This document shows positions 53,649 to 62,061 of a stretch of DNA of 64,000 bases, one piece after another. Every line of letters starts with the position of its first letter. Position 1 is the first letter of the stretch. A program made the translations under genes and the position numbers. Source of the DNA: UBA4582 sp964228885 (lineage in GTDB: Bacteria > Pseudomonadota > Gammaproteobacteria > Pseudomonadales > Azotimanducaceae); contig CAXRCG010000278.1 of NCBI GenBank assembly GCA_964228885.1, positions 1 to 64,000 of the forward strand. Reading direction: 5' to 3'. Below the pieces are notes generated by a model. It was not told the DNA's origin and made no database searches. It saw nothing but the letters and a program-made list of their open reading frames with translations.

Positions 53649-54904
53649 TTCATCGTCACCCTATCTGGCACCGGCTTCGTCTTCTCAACGCTTGTATACC
53701 AAGGCATCAAAAGGAAGTAAGCAAAGTAAATCATCGTGCAGATTTGCGCTAGCAGTGTCTTAACAGGTGTTGGGTGAACAGTTCCAAGATAGCCTAATAT
53801 AAAGAACGAGATCACAAATATCGCCAACGCCGATTTACTGACAATGCCCTTATAACGCATAGACCTTACAGGCGACTTGTCAAGCCAGGGCACAACAAAC
53901 AAAATCGCTATTGCACCGGCCATAACAACAAGCCCCCAGAACTTAGCGGTCATACCAAACAATGGGAAGGTCGCAGCTCGAAGCATTGAGTAAAACGGCG
54001 TGTAGTACCATACCGGGGCAATTAACTCAGGGGTCTTCAAGGGATCTGCCGGGGTGTAATTCGGATGTTCAATCAGATATCCACCACCATCGGGATAAAA
54101 GAACATGACCGCGCAAAATACGATCAGGAACAATACAATTCCAGGTAAATCATGGCCGATAGTATAAAAAGGGTGGAACGCAATGCCATCTACAGGCTTA
54201 CCGTCTTTATCCAGATTTTTCTTGATATCGATGCCATCAGGGTTGTTCGAGCCCACCTCATGCAAGGCTAGTATATGCAGGACAACCAGCACGAGCAGTA
54301 CGATGGGCACCGCCACCACGTGCAATGCAAAGAACCTATTCAGCGTGACGCCTGACATGTTGAAGTCACCGCGGACCCATACCGCGATATCTTCACCATA
54401 GACTGGGATTGCTCCGGCAAGCGAAACAATCACCTGCGCTCCCCAGTATGACATGTTGCCCCAAGGTAGCAGGTAACCAAAGAACCCTTCGGCCATCAAA
54501 GCCAAATAAATGAACATACCAAAAACCCAAATTAACTCACGAGGCTTCTGGTAAGAGCCGTACATTAACCCCCTAAACATATGTAGGTAGACAACGACGA
54601 AAAAAGCGGAGGCACCAGTCGAGTGCATGTACCTTAACAACCAACCATACTCCACGTCTCGCATGATATACTCTATCGAGCGAAAGGCATCTTCACCGGT
54701 AGGTACGTAACTCATTGTTAACCAAATACCGGTCAGCAACTGATTTACTAGAACCACAAACGCCAGAACACCGAAAATGTACCAAAAGTCAAAATTCTTC
54801 GGCGCATAGTATTTCGACATATGCTTTTCGTAGGTTTCAGTAACAGGCAATCGGTCGTCAACCCAACGCATGATATCTTTAAACTGCTGTTCGATGGTGG
54901 CCAC
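53645..54904 (-). CDS. petB: Cytochrome b of the bc1 complex
   Basis: Cytochrome b carries two haems and both quinone sites. The 419 residues form eight or more membrane segments. Haem ligands sit in RYMHSTGASAFFVVVYLHMFRG (His pair about 93 and 108, shown in outline) and in LNRFFALHVVAVPIVLLVLVVLH (about 195 and 209). The PEWY-type Qo motif reads APVWYYTPFY, so Glu is replaced by Val, a change known in several proteobacteria (PVWY). It overlaps petA by one base. Confidence 0.95.
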   Translation of the reverse strand: MATIEQQFKDIMRWVDDRLPVTETYEKHMSKYYAPKNFDFWYIFGVLAFVVLVNQLLTGIWLTMSYVPTGEDAFRSIEYIMRDVEYGWLLRYMHSTGASAFFVVVYLHMFRGLMYGSYQKPRELIWVFGMFIYLALMAEGFFGYLLPWGNMSYWGAQVIVSLAGAIPVYGEDIAVWVRGDFNMSGVTLNRFFALHVVAVPIVLLVLVVLHILALHEVGSNNPDGIDIKKNLDKDGKPVDGIAFHPFYTIGHDLPGIVLFLIVFCAVMFFYPDGGGYLIEHPNYTPADPLKTPELIAPVWYYTPFYSMLRAATFPLFGMTAKFWGLVVMAGAIAILFVVPWLDKSPVRSMRYKGIVSKSALAIFVISFFILGYLGTVHPTPVKTLLAQICTMIYFAYFLLMPWYTSVEKTKPVPDRVTMK

Positions 54905-55530
54905 TATGCAGTACCTCCGTCTTCTCCAATCACGATGACAGAATCACTCTCGTAGTAGTGTGGTGGTACAGGCAGATTAGTCGGTGCGGGAACACCGGAG
55001 TACACCCGACCAGCAAGATCAAACTTTGAACCGTGACAAGGACAATAAAAGCCTCCGACCCACTCAGCATCAAATTCCTGAGGTGCTATCGCAGGTCTGA
55101 ATTTTGGCGAACAACTCAGATGGGTGCATATGCCAACCAGCACAAGCACCTCCGGTCGGATAGATCGGGTTTCATTCTTCGCATATTCAGGTTGCTGCGC
55201 TATTTCGTCTGAATCTGGGTCAGCTAGACGGTCATTCTTACTATTTAGTTTTGCCAGCTGTTCTTCAGAACGTTTGACAACAAATACCGGCTTGTCTCGC
55301 CAAGCAGGAATTGGTCCGATAATTTCACCCGGCACCAACTTGCTGATATCAATCTTTATTGGCGCGCCTGCGGCCAATGCTTTTGCGCTAGGATTCCAAG
55401 ATCCAAGAAAGGGTACCGCGACCCCAACTACACCTGCTGATCCAACTACAGAGGTTGCACCAATCAAAAAATTGCGCCTCCCCACGTTCATGCCGTCATT
55501 ACTCACGACGTTCACTACCTCCAATTCCAA
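54904..55530 (-). CDS. petA: Rieske iron-sulfur protein of the bc1 complex
   Basis: The Rieske subunit moves electrons from ubiquinol to cytochrome c1. The Tat-type leader GRRNFLIGATSVVG (17-30) is part of the membrane anchor. The [2Fe-2S] cluster is held by CTHLSC (about 137-142) and CPCHGS (about 163-168). The 208 residues match the family. The start at 55530 is followed by other candidates such as an ATG at residue 14, directly before the Tat motif. It is the first gene of petABC. Confidence 0.96.
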   Translation of the reverse strand: MELEVVNVVSNDGMNVGRRNFLIGATSVVGSAGVVGVAVPFLGSWNPSAKALAAGAPIKIDISKLVPGEIIGPIPAWRDKPVFVVKRSEEQLAKLNSKNDRLADPDSDEIAQQPEYAKNETRSIRPEVLVLVGICTHLSCSPKFRPAIAPQEFDAEWVGGFYCPCHGSKFDLAGRVYSGVPAPTNLPVPPHYYESDSVIVIGEDGGTA

Positions 55531-55682
55531 AACTATCCATTAGCATATTTGGGGACCCCCCCTTAGTCGCTTAAACATCAATAGAACAGCGGTTCTCAGG
55601 GGCTTGGGCGACTAGCTAAAAAGCCCGCGAATACTACCACATAACCAAACAAAAATGTTGACTTACACGCCCTTTTTCACGC

Positions 55683-55710
55683 AAAAGCCCTCTAAAGGAG
55701 AGGGCTTTTT
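55683..55710 (-). terminator. Terminator after rplM-rpsI (usable on both strands)
   Basis: AGCCCTCT (55686-55693) pairs with AGAGGGCT (55699-55706) around five bases, flanked by AAA on the left and TTTT on the right, which extend the stem and supply a short T tract in either direction. It lies 90 bp after the rpsI stop. Confidence 0.85.
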
Positions 55711-55795
55711 AGGAATCACTTCGACTTTCAGTCAAAAGCGAGGTCTCGGGCGGCTTAGCGCCGCATCAAGCAGTCGAATAGAACTGCCAAACAGA

Positions 55796-56182
55796 TTAAC
55801 GCTTGGAAAACTGAGGTTTCTTTCGCGCTTTACGCAAACCCACTTTCTTTCGCTCAACCACGCGCGCATCTCGACTTACAAAGCCGGCTTTACGCAGCGA
55901 TGGACGCAAGGTTTCGTCGTATTCCATGAGCGCACGGGTTATACCGTGGCGAATTGCGCCGGCTTGGCCGAAGCCTCCACCACCGCGCACAGTCACGTGA
56001 AGGTCAAATTTATCTTTTAACTCAACAAGTTCAAGCGGCTGGCGAACGATCATCCGCGCCGTCTCACGACCGAAGTAATCGTCCAGAGGCTTGCTATTGA
56101 CAACGATATTGCCTGCGCCTGCGGTCATAAAAACCCGGGCTTTCGCTGACTTTCTTCTTCCTGTTCCGTAGTACTGCGTCAT
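55796..56182 (-). CDS. rpsI: Ribosomal protein S9
   Basis: S9 belongs to the 30S head; its C-terminal tail reaches the P-site tRNA. The 128 residues have GTGRRKSAKARVFM at 5-18 and the invariant basic end KVGLRKARKKPQFSKR. The N-terminal QYYGTGRRK is typical of gammaproteobacteria. It lies 15 bp after rplM in the universal rplM-rpsI operon. Confidence 0.98.
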   Translation of the reverse strand: MTQYYGTGRRKSAKARVFMTAGAGNIVVNSKPLDDYFGRETARMIVRQPLELVELKDKFDLHVTVRGGGGFGQAGAIRHGITRALMEYDETLRPSLRKAGFVSRDARVVERKKVGLRKARKKPQFSKR

Positions 56183-56197
56183 AACTTAACCTTTTTA

Positions 56198-56626
56198 CTA
56201 TAGCTCAAGCGTTTGAGGTTGTTGAGCGGAATGCGGATGTTCTGAACCCGCGTAAACTTTTAACTTATTTAGCATGGAGTAGCTGAGTTTGTTTTTAGGC
56301 ATCATACCTTTCACGGCAGACTGAACGGCACGCTCTGGCGCTTTGTCCATCAACTTATCAAAGGTAATTGACTTAATGCCGCCCGGGTACCCTGTGTGAT
56401 GATAATAGGTCTTATCAGTCCCTTTATTTCCGGTCACGCGGACCTTTTCGGCGTTTATCACGACGATATAATCGCCAGTATCAACGTGAGGAGTGTATTC
56501 AGCTTTATGCTTGCCTCTGAGCCTATTGGCGATTTCAGTTGCCATGCGACCCAGAACTTTGTCTGTAGCATCAATAACATACCAGCTATGGGTAGCTGTT
56601 TCTTTCTTAGCAGAGATAGTTTTCAT
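56198..56626 (-). CDS. rplM: Ribosomal protein L13
   Basis: L13 is an early assembly protein of the 50S subunit. The 142 residues begin MKTISAKKETATHSWYVIDA and contain VLGRMATEIANRLRGKHK, HVDTGDYIVVINAEKVRVTG (outlined) and KGMMPKNKLSYSMLNKLKVY, all family hallmarks. It is the first gene of rplM-rpsI, downstream of zapE with a 181-bp gap that should hold the promoter. Confidence 0.98.
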   Translation of the reverse strand: MKTISAKKETATHSWYVIDATDKVLGRMATEIANRLRGKHKAEYTPHVDTGDYIVVINAEKVRVTGNKGTDKTYYHHTGYPGGIKSITFDKLMDKAPERAVQSAVKGMMPKNKLSYSMLNKLKVYAGSEHPHSAQQPQTLEL

Positions 56627-56792
56627 TGCGTAACCGATTGTGTAACCGTAGTCATTATTTGTTCCTCATCCACATAATGTGTGACGCAAAATTCTGCGTG
56701 CAACGATACAATTGCGAGGGGAATTTGGAGCGCGAATATTACCGAAGAGCCTCGCCTCGCGCAAGAGCGTTCAGCGTGTTTTTTTATTGGCA

Positions 56793-56816
56793 AAACCCTT
56801 GTTGACACTAGGGTTT
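56793..56816 (-). terminator. Possible terminator overlapping the end of zapE
   Basis: AAACCCT (56793-56799) pairs with AGGGTTT (56810-56816) around a 10-nt loop. On the minus strand the 3' arm continues into TTTTG. The hairpin includes the zapE stop at 56808-56810, so it could end the murA-hisGD-zapE transcript; the T tract is short. Confidence 0.4.
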
Positions 56817-57893
56817 GTGTTCTCTGCCCAAATATTCATTCGACTGCATCTCCTGAAGCCTGCTCTCAGTTCTCCGAAACTCAAATTTCAACTGTTCACC
56901 CTGATAAATTTCAAGAATTGGTGATTCAGCCGAAATGATTAGTTTTACACCGTGGTCATAAAACTCATCGACCAAGCTAATAAACCGCCGCGCCGCATTT
57001 TCACTTTGTTCCGTGAAGCGAGGCAGATTACTGACCAGGACTGTCTGGTACAACATCGCTATCTCAATGTAATCATTCTGACTTCGCGGTCCGTCGCATA
57101 TATCAGGAAAATCAAACCAGACCACCCCGTCGCCACAGAAACGCGTCTTTATCGCCCGACCTTCGATATCGAGCACAATATCGGCCTTACCTGCATCCGG
57201 AGACAGCGAGTTGAAGCTTTGGAGCAACACCTCATCTGCTTGAGGGTCTAGGGGATAATGATAAATCTCTGCAGATTCCAGCAGGCGCAATCGGTAGTCG
57301 ATTCCCGCGTCTACGTTCAATATTTCTGTATTGGCTTCGATCATAGCGATCGCAGGTATAAACTTGCTTCGCTGCAATCCGTTTTCATAAAGGTTCACCG
57401 GCTCTACATTCGAAGTCGCAACCAGCGTCACACCATTTTCGAACAACACCTCAAGTAGCCCCGCAAGGATCATCGCGTCGGTAATATCACTGACAAAAAA
57501 CTCATCAAAACATAAGACACGATTGTTATTGGCGAAGTCCAAGGCAATCTTTTTCAGAGGATCAGCTTCTCCCTGAAAGTCTGTCAGGGCGCGGTGGACG
57601 TGGCGCATGAACCGGTGGAAATGCATTCGAGATTTCTGCCTAAAAGGCAAAGAGTCAAAAAAAAGATCCATCAAGAACGTTTTGCCACGACCAACACCAC
57701 CCCAAAAATAGAGGCCAGGGATGCGTTCACGCTTTGGTTTGGCAAACAGCTTCGCTATTAAACCAGGCTCATCTTCTTGTTTAGTTAGCGCTAGATACAA
57801 GTTCTGGAGACGTTCCATAGCGCGCAACTGCGCCACATCGGACTGAATTTCGCCTCTCGATATCGCTGCTTGGTAAAGGTCCAGTGGTCCCAT
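56808..57893 (-). CDS. zapE: Cell division ATPase ZapE (AFG1 family)
   Basis: ZapE is an AAA-type ATPase that associates with the Z ring under stress. The Walker A motif YFWGGVGRGKTFLMDLF lies at about 60-76, and Walker B VLCFDEFFVSDITDAMIL at about 130-147. The later ATSNVEPVNLYENGLQRSKF and TRFTEQSENAARRFISLVDE-like segments are specific to the family. I place the start at the ATG at 57893 (361 residues), eight bases after the hisD stop; a frame start at 58010 would overlap hisD by 109 bases and has no homologous residues. Confidence 0.93.
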   Translation of the reverse strand: MGPLDLYQAAISRGEIQSDVAQLRAMERLQNLYLALTKQEDEPGLIAKLFAKPKRERIPGLYFWGGVGRGKTFLMDLFFDSLPFRQKSRMHFHRFMRHVHRALTDFQGEADPLKKIALDFANNNRVLCFDEFFVSDITDAMILAGLLEVLFENGVTLVATSNVEPVNLYENGLQRSKFIPAIAMIEANTEILNVDAGIDYRLRLLESAEIYHYPLDPQADEVLLQSFNSLSPDAGKADIVLDIEGRAIKTRFCGDGVVWFDFPDICDGPRSQNDYIEIAMLYQTVLVSNLPRFTEQSENAARRFISLVDEFYDHGVKLIISAESPILEIYQGEQLKFEFRRTESRLQEMQSNEYLGREHKP

Positions 57894-57901
57894 CGGGCAA
57901 G

Positions 57902-59233
57902 CTAACCTTGCACCCGCAATTCGGCTGACAGCGCATGTGCCTCTAAACCTTCGGCACGAGCAATAATCGATGCCGCCCGGTTCAGCTGTATAGCGCCTTT
58001 TCTTGAACACCGAATCATAGAACTTCGAACCTGAAAGTCGTAAACCCCAAGGGGAGAAGCGAATCTAGCTGTACCGCTGGTTGGCAATACATGGCTCGGA
58101 CCAGCACTATAATCACCAACCACTTCAGCGGTGTGCTTACCCACAAATACCGCTCCCGCATTTCGGACACCGGATAACACTTCGTCGGGATTTTCGAGAC
58201 ATAACTCAAGATGCTCAGGCGCCATCTGATTTAACAGCGTCAGCATCTCTTCATTTGATCTGGCTAAGATCAGCGCCCCGCGGTCAGTCATCGACTTATT
58301 GATGATATCGCCTCGCGCCATAACAGACACTCTTTCTTCAATCAGGGCCGCGACGTTATCAAGTAAAACGCTGTCGGTGGATAACAGTACCGACTGCGCG
58401 AGCTCATCGTGTTCCGCCTGAGCAAACATATCCATCGTCAACCATTCCGGATCAACACTGCGATCGGCCACAATGGCTATTTCCGAGGGGCCTGCAATCA
58501 TATCAATACCCACGTCGCCAAAGACCATAGACTTGGCTGTTGCGACATAGATGTTGCCCGGACCCACAATCTTATCGACTCTAGGCACAGTCTCCGTGCC
58601 ATAAGCAAGCGCGCCAATCGCTTGGGCACCTCCAATCGTAAAAAGTCGATCAACTCCACAAAGGTGGGCGGTTGCCAACAGAGACTGATTGATTTCTCCG
58701 CCAGGCGTGGGGACTGTCAAAATAAGCTCACCTACCTCAGCCACTCTTGCTGGAACAGCCGTCATGATAATTGAAGAAGGGTAAGCCGCTTTGCCACCTG
58801 GAGCATAAATACCCACCCGCTCCATTCCTCGAATGAGCTGACCAAGCTGATTGCCTAATTCATCTTCATAGGACCAGTCAACCTGATTGCCATAGGCTTC
58901 TTTTTGTTTCTCGTGATAACTGCGAACGCGCGCAATTGACTGACTAAGCGCTTCAAGCACAATCGGATCTATGCTCTCAACCGCCGAAGCCATTTGTTGC
59001 TTACTAATCTCAAGCTCAGCGAACGTCTCGGCACCAATACCATCGAATTTATTGCTGTATTCGAGTAAGGCTGCGTCACCATTGTCCTTAACGTTTTTGA
59101 GGATGGTACGCACATCGGTGAGAACATTCTCGTGGTTCTCTTCCTGCACAGATAGCAGGGCTGCAAACTCTTCAGCAAACGATGCAGAAGAAGTTGATAG
59201 ACGCCGCGGCGTCGATTTTTTAGTTATCAACAT
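57902..59233 (-). CDS. hisD: Histidinol dehydrogenase HisD
   Basis: HisD oxidises histidinol to histidine in two NAD-dependent steps. The 443 residues include ERVGIYAPGGKAAYPSSIIM (about 135-154), the GGAQAIGALAYGTETVP motif and the zinc region with AQAEHDELAQSVL (His about 265) and the catalytic APEHLEL (about 330) and GDYSAGPSHVLPTSGTAR. It follows hisG by three bases. hisC, which usually follows hisD in pseudomonads, is not present; zapE comes next. Confidence 0.97.
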   Translation of the reverse strand: MLITKKSTPRRLSTSSASFAEEFAALLSVQEENHENVLTDVRTILKNVKDNGDAALLEYSNKFDGIGAETFAELEISKQQMASAVESIDPIVLEALSQSIARVRSYHEKQKEAYGNQVDWSYEDELGNQLGQLIRGMERVGIYAPGGKAAYPSSIIMTAVPARVAEVGELILTVPTPGGEINQSLLATAHLCGVDRLFTIGGAQAIGALAYGTETVPRVDKIVGPGNIYVATAKSMVFGDVGIDMIAGPSEIAIVADRSVDPEWLTMDMFAQAEHDELAQSVLLSTDSVLLDNVAALIEERVSVMARGDIINKSMTDRGALILARSNEEMLTLLNQMAPEHLELCLENPDEVLSGVRNAGAVFVGKHTAEVVGDYSAGPSHVLPTSGTARFASPLGVYDFQVRSSMIRCSRKGAIQLNRAASIIARAEGLEAHALSAELRVQG

Positions 59234-59236
59234 TTG

Positions 59237-59872
59237 TCATTCACCAACCACCGCTGCAAGCTCATCAATCATGTTTTGCATATTACGGTGTTTCATTTTC
59301 ATGGACACTTTATTCACAATCAGTTGGGTAGAAATATCGGTTATGTGCTCCAGCGTCACAAGCCCATTGGCTTTTAACGTGTTGCCAGTTTCGACAATGT
59401 CAACTATGCGATGAGCTAATCCGGTGATTGGCGCTAACTCCATCGCACCGTAAAGCTTAATTACATCGACCTGAATTCCTTTCTCGGCATAAAACTGTTT
59501 GGCAGTTTTCTCATATTTGGTCGCGATTTTCAGTCTACTGGGCAATGGCGGCTCGTTTCTTAACCCTGCGACCATAATGCTGCACTGGCCAATTTTCAGA
59601 TCCAGAGGCTGGTAGTAACCTTCTTCACCGTGTTCAAGCAAGCTATCTTTGCCTGTCATGCCTAGATCAGCAATGCCATGCTCAACATAAGTTGCAACAT
59701 CAGAGCCACGTAGCAAAACCAATTGCAAATTCTCCCGGTTAGTGTCGAATATCAATTTTCTGGAAGTTTTCATATCATCCAAAGGCTCGACACCTATTTT
59801 TGCCAACAATTCAAGTTGGGCGCTCAAAATTCGACCGCCCTTTGCGACCGCTAACGTTACATTTTGATTCAC
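59237..59872 (-). CDS. hisG: ATP phosphoribosyltransferase HisG, short form
   Basis: HisG catalyses the first step of histidine synthesis. The 211 residues lack the C-terminal regulatory domain, so it is the short form that needs the HisZ regulatory subunit, which is not encoded in the window. Conserved segments are LAVAKGGRILSAQLELLAKIG (residues 7-27, outlined), RGSDVATYVEHGIADLGMTGKD (about 55-76) and the PRPP loop IVDIVETGNTLKANGL. It lies between murA and hisD as in Pseudomonas. Confidence 0.97.
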   Translation of the reverse strand: MNQNVTLAVAKGGRILSAQLELLAKIGVEPLDDMKTSRKLIFDTNRENLQLVLLRGSDVATYVEHGIADLGMTGKDSLLEHGEEGYYQPLDLKIGQCSIMVAGLRNEPPLPSRLKIATKYEKTAKQFYAEKGIQVDVIKLYGAMELAPITGLAHRIVDIVETGNTLKANGLVTLEHITDISTQLIVNKVSMKMKHRNMQNMIDELAAVVGE

Positions 59873-59951
59873 GATATTTTCTATTCCTGTTTTTACGAAG
59901 GCGATTTAGCGTGCGAACGCTTCGCTCAACTATCAGGCGCCCGGTACACGT

Positions 59952-61223
59952 TCATCTGGACTGGATTCGTTTGATTTTTGCACCAAGATTCTGAAGCTTC
60001 TCCTCCACCTGTTCATAACCGCGATCTATGTGATAGATACGATTGACGACGGTATCTCCATCGGCGATAAGCGCAGCGATAACCAAACTGACCGAGGCAC
60101 GAAGATCATTCGCCATCACAGGTGCTGCCTGCAGCACAGTTACGCCTTCTACAATAGCGGTGGTGTTATTTCCCTCCAAGCGAATTTGCGCACCCATGCG
60201 ATTCATTTCATGAACATGCATGAATCTGTTCTCGAAGATAGTTTCCTTTACAGTCGCAGTACCTTCGGCAATTGTATTCATTGCTAGGAATTGCGCCTGC
60301 AGGTCCGTGGGGAAACCCGGATACGGTGCTGTTACTAGACTCACGGCCCTTGGGCGTCGCCCTCGCATATCCAAGTCAATCCAGTCTTCACCAATCGTTA
60401 CATCTGCACCTGATTCCCGTAATTTGCTAGTGACAACATCGAGATGATCCGGAATCACATCGCGCATTTTTACACGACCACCGGTAGCCGCAGCAGCAAT
60501 GAGATAAGTTGCTGCTTCAACCCGGTCAGCAATAACATGATGGTCACAGCCACCCAGTGACTCGACACCTTCTATCGTTATGGTATCCGTACCCTGACCA
60601 GAAACCTTCGCCCCCATAGCATTCAGAAAGTCCGCCAGATCGATAATCTCAGGCTCTCGCGCGCAGTTTTCAAGTACCGTTGTACCTTCAGCGAGCGCTG
60701 CAGCCATCATGATGTGCTCGGTACCGCCCACAGTGCTGACATCAAAAATAAACCGAGCGCCTTTCAAACGTCCATTCACTTTGGCTTTGACGTACCCTTC
60801 CTTCATTTCAATAATAGCACCAAGCGCCTCCAGCCCTCTTAGATGCAAATCAACAGGACGCGGTCCTATAGCACAACCGCCCGGCAAAGACACTTCAGCC
60901 TCACCATAATGCGCGAGCAGTGGCCCTAGCACCAGAAAAGAAGCCCGCATCTTTCTCACCAGGTCGTAAGGTGCGACGAGACTCTTGATGGTATTTGCGT
61001 GAATTTCGATATTCATTTTTTCATCGACAACAACCTCCACGCCCATTGACACCAACAACTCAATCATCGTTGTGATATCTCGAAGGTGCGGAACATTGCT
61101 GATTGTAACTGGCTCATTTGCAAGCAAGGAAGCGGCCAAAATCGTCACTGCCGAGTTTTTAGCTCCCGAAGCGCGTAATTCACCTTCGAGACGCGCGCCG
61201 CCACTAATTAATAATTTATCCAT
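59952..61223 (-). CDS. murA: UDP-N-acetylglucosamine 1-carboxyvinyltransferase MurA
   Basis: MurA makes the first committed precursor of peptidoglycan, UDP-GlcNAc-enolpyruvate. The 423 residues match the family. SGAKNSAVTILAASLLA (19-35) binds UDP-GlcNAc, and the flexible loop LPGGCAIGPRPVDLHL holds the reactive Cys117, so fosfomycin sensitivity would be expected. TDLQAQFLAM and ENRFMHVHEMNRMGA are also typical. It lies 44 bp after ibaG on the same strand. Confidence 0.98.
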   Translation of the reverse strand: MDKLLISGGARLEGELRASGAKNSAVTILAASLLANEPVTISNVPHLRDITTMIELLVSMGVEVVVDEKMNIEIHANTIKSLVAPYDLVRKMRASFLVLGPLLAHYGEAEVSLPGGCAIGPRPVDLHLRGLEALGAIIEMKEGYVKAKVNGRLKGARFIFDVSTVGGTEHIMMAAALAEGTTVLENCAREPEIIDLADFLNAMGAKVSGQGTDTITIEGVESLGGCDHHVIADRVEAATYLIAAAATGGRVKMRDVIPDHLDVVTSKLRESGADVTIGEDWIDLDMRGRRPRAVSLVTAPYPGFPTDLQAQFLAMNTIAEGTATVKETIFENRFMHVHEMNRMGAQIRLEGNNTTAIVEGVTVLQAAPVMANDLRASVSLVIAALIADGDTVVNRIYHIDRGYEQVEEKLQNLGAKIKRIQSR

Positions 61224-61267
61224 TTTTTCCTCGGCTGTATTAAGTCAGCAATTTGTACATGGCAAGT

Positions 61268-61498
61268 CTAGTTGTTTTCTTCTGGAGTCAAGCACTTCAT
61301 GCTGACTGCATGAATTTCACCGGAATTTATTTTCTCATTCAGAAACCTGTAAACGAGTTGCTGCCTTTTTACTCTACTTAATCCGCTGAAAGCTTCGGAG
61401 ACCAACATGAGTCCGAGCTTGTTACCCTCTGCTTGCATTGCAACATCACATTCGCCCAGTCCTGCTTCTAACAGGCTTCGAATTTCATCTACGTCCAT
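61268..61498 (-). CDS. ibaG: BolA-family protein IbaG (YrbA)
   Basis: IbaG is a small BolA-type protein that works with monothiol glutaredoxins in iron-sulfur handling and acid response. The 76 residues have the class II KH-like BolA fold, with GLMLVSEAFSGLSRVKRQQLVYRFL (about 29-53, outlined) carrying the FxGxxxxxRxxxVY pattern, and the end SGEIHAVSMKCLTPEE. It precedes murA, the conserved order. Normally mlaB lies directly upstream; here only a relic of mlaF is found. Confidence 0.94.
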   Translation of the reverse strand: MDVDEIRSLLEAGLGECDVAMQAEGNKLGLMLVSEAFSGLSRVKRQQLVYRFLNEKINSGEIHAVSMKCLTPEENN

Positions 61499-61685
61499 TT
61501 TAAACCTTAATCGTCAATCGGTCGGAAGTGGGGGATGATAACATGACATTGGCTATGTACGGTCAGAATAAGATCCTAGAACCGGAGAACCCTTCGAGTT
61601 ATTAAATTAAGCGAACTAGGACAGTATTATGTCAAAGAAATCGCTGGCTCGAGACTAGCAAGGCTATCCACGAGAAAACTTTCAC

Positions 61686-61902
61686 TCAGAACTGCTCATG
61701 AATAGCATGGCCACCAACTATCGTATTGCCACTCTCAGACTTTATCTGCCCATCAATTAATCGCAATCATGTTGTGATAACTATCCCCTCGGCCCCAGCA
61801 CTGCAACGATTTTACCGATAGGGATATTCAAGCTGGCGTGGTCAAAAACCTTCTTTGACTTTGCCCAAATGTTACATCAGTCATCACGACATGATCTTTC
61901 AA
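61686..61902 (-). pseudogene. mlaF: Relic of mlaF, ATPase gene of the Mla lipid transport system
   Basis: Translating the minus strand in shifting frames gives VVMTDVTFGQ, then after a frameshift KVFDHASLNIPIGKIVAVLG followed by PRG and a stop, then ITT, stop, LRLIDGQIKSESGNTIVGGH and AIHEQF. This follows E. coli MlaF (FDNISLTVPRGKITAIMGPS, then TLLRLIGGQIAPDHGEIL) through and past the Walker A loop, which is destroyed. It lies exactly where mlaF should begin, divergent from yrbG. Nothing resembling mlaE, D, C or B is left in the 187 bp before ibaG. The rest of the gap 61499-62061 shows no gene. Confidence 0.8.
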
Positions 61903-62061
61903 AGGGCTCGCGTTTGTCTAATTGCGTGCAAGCCACTTTTACTACATTCATTACGCCAGATGAAACCTGTTATTGAAAACCTTTGAGCGAGCAACTCTTG
62001 CATTAAATGCCATAAACCACTTTAATTGACCGTCTTTCCAACAGGCCATGCCAAGAGAAGT

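Noticed and set aside
53645..54904. Defective cytochrome b because the PEWY motif reads PVWY
   Set aside because: PVWY occurs in functional bc1 complexes of several proteobacteria, and the haem ligands are intact.
57894..58010. Long zapE overlapping hisD by 109 bases
   Set aside because: The extra residues do not resemble ZapE, and the ATG at 57893 gives the normal N-terminus.
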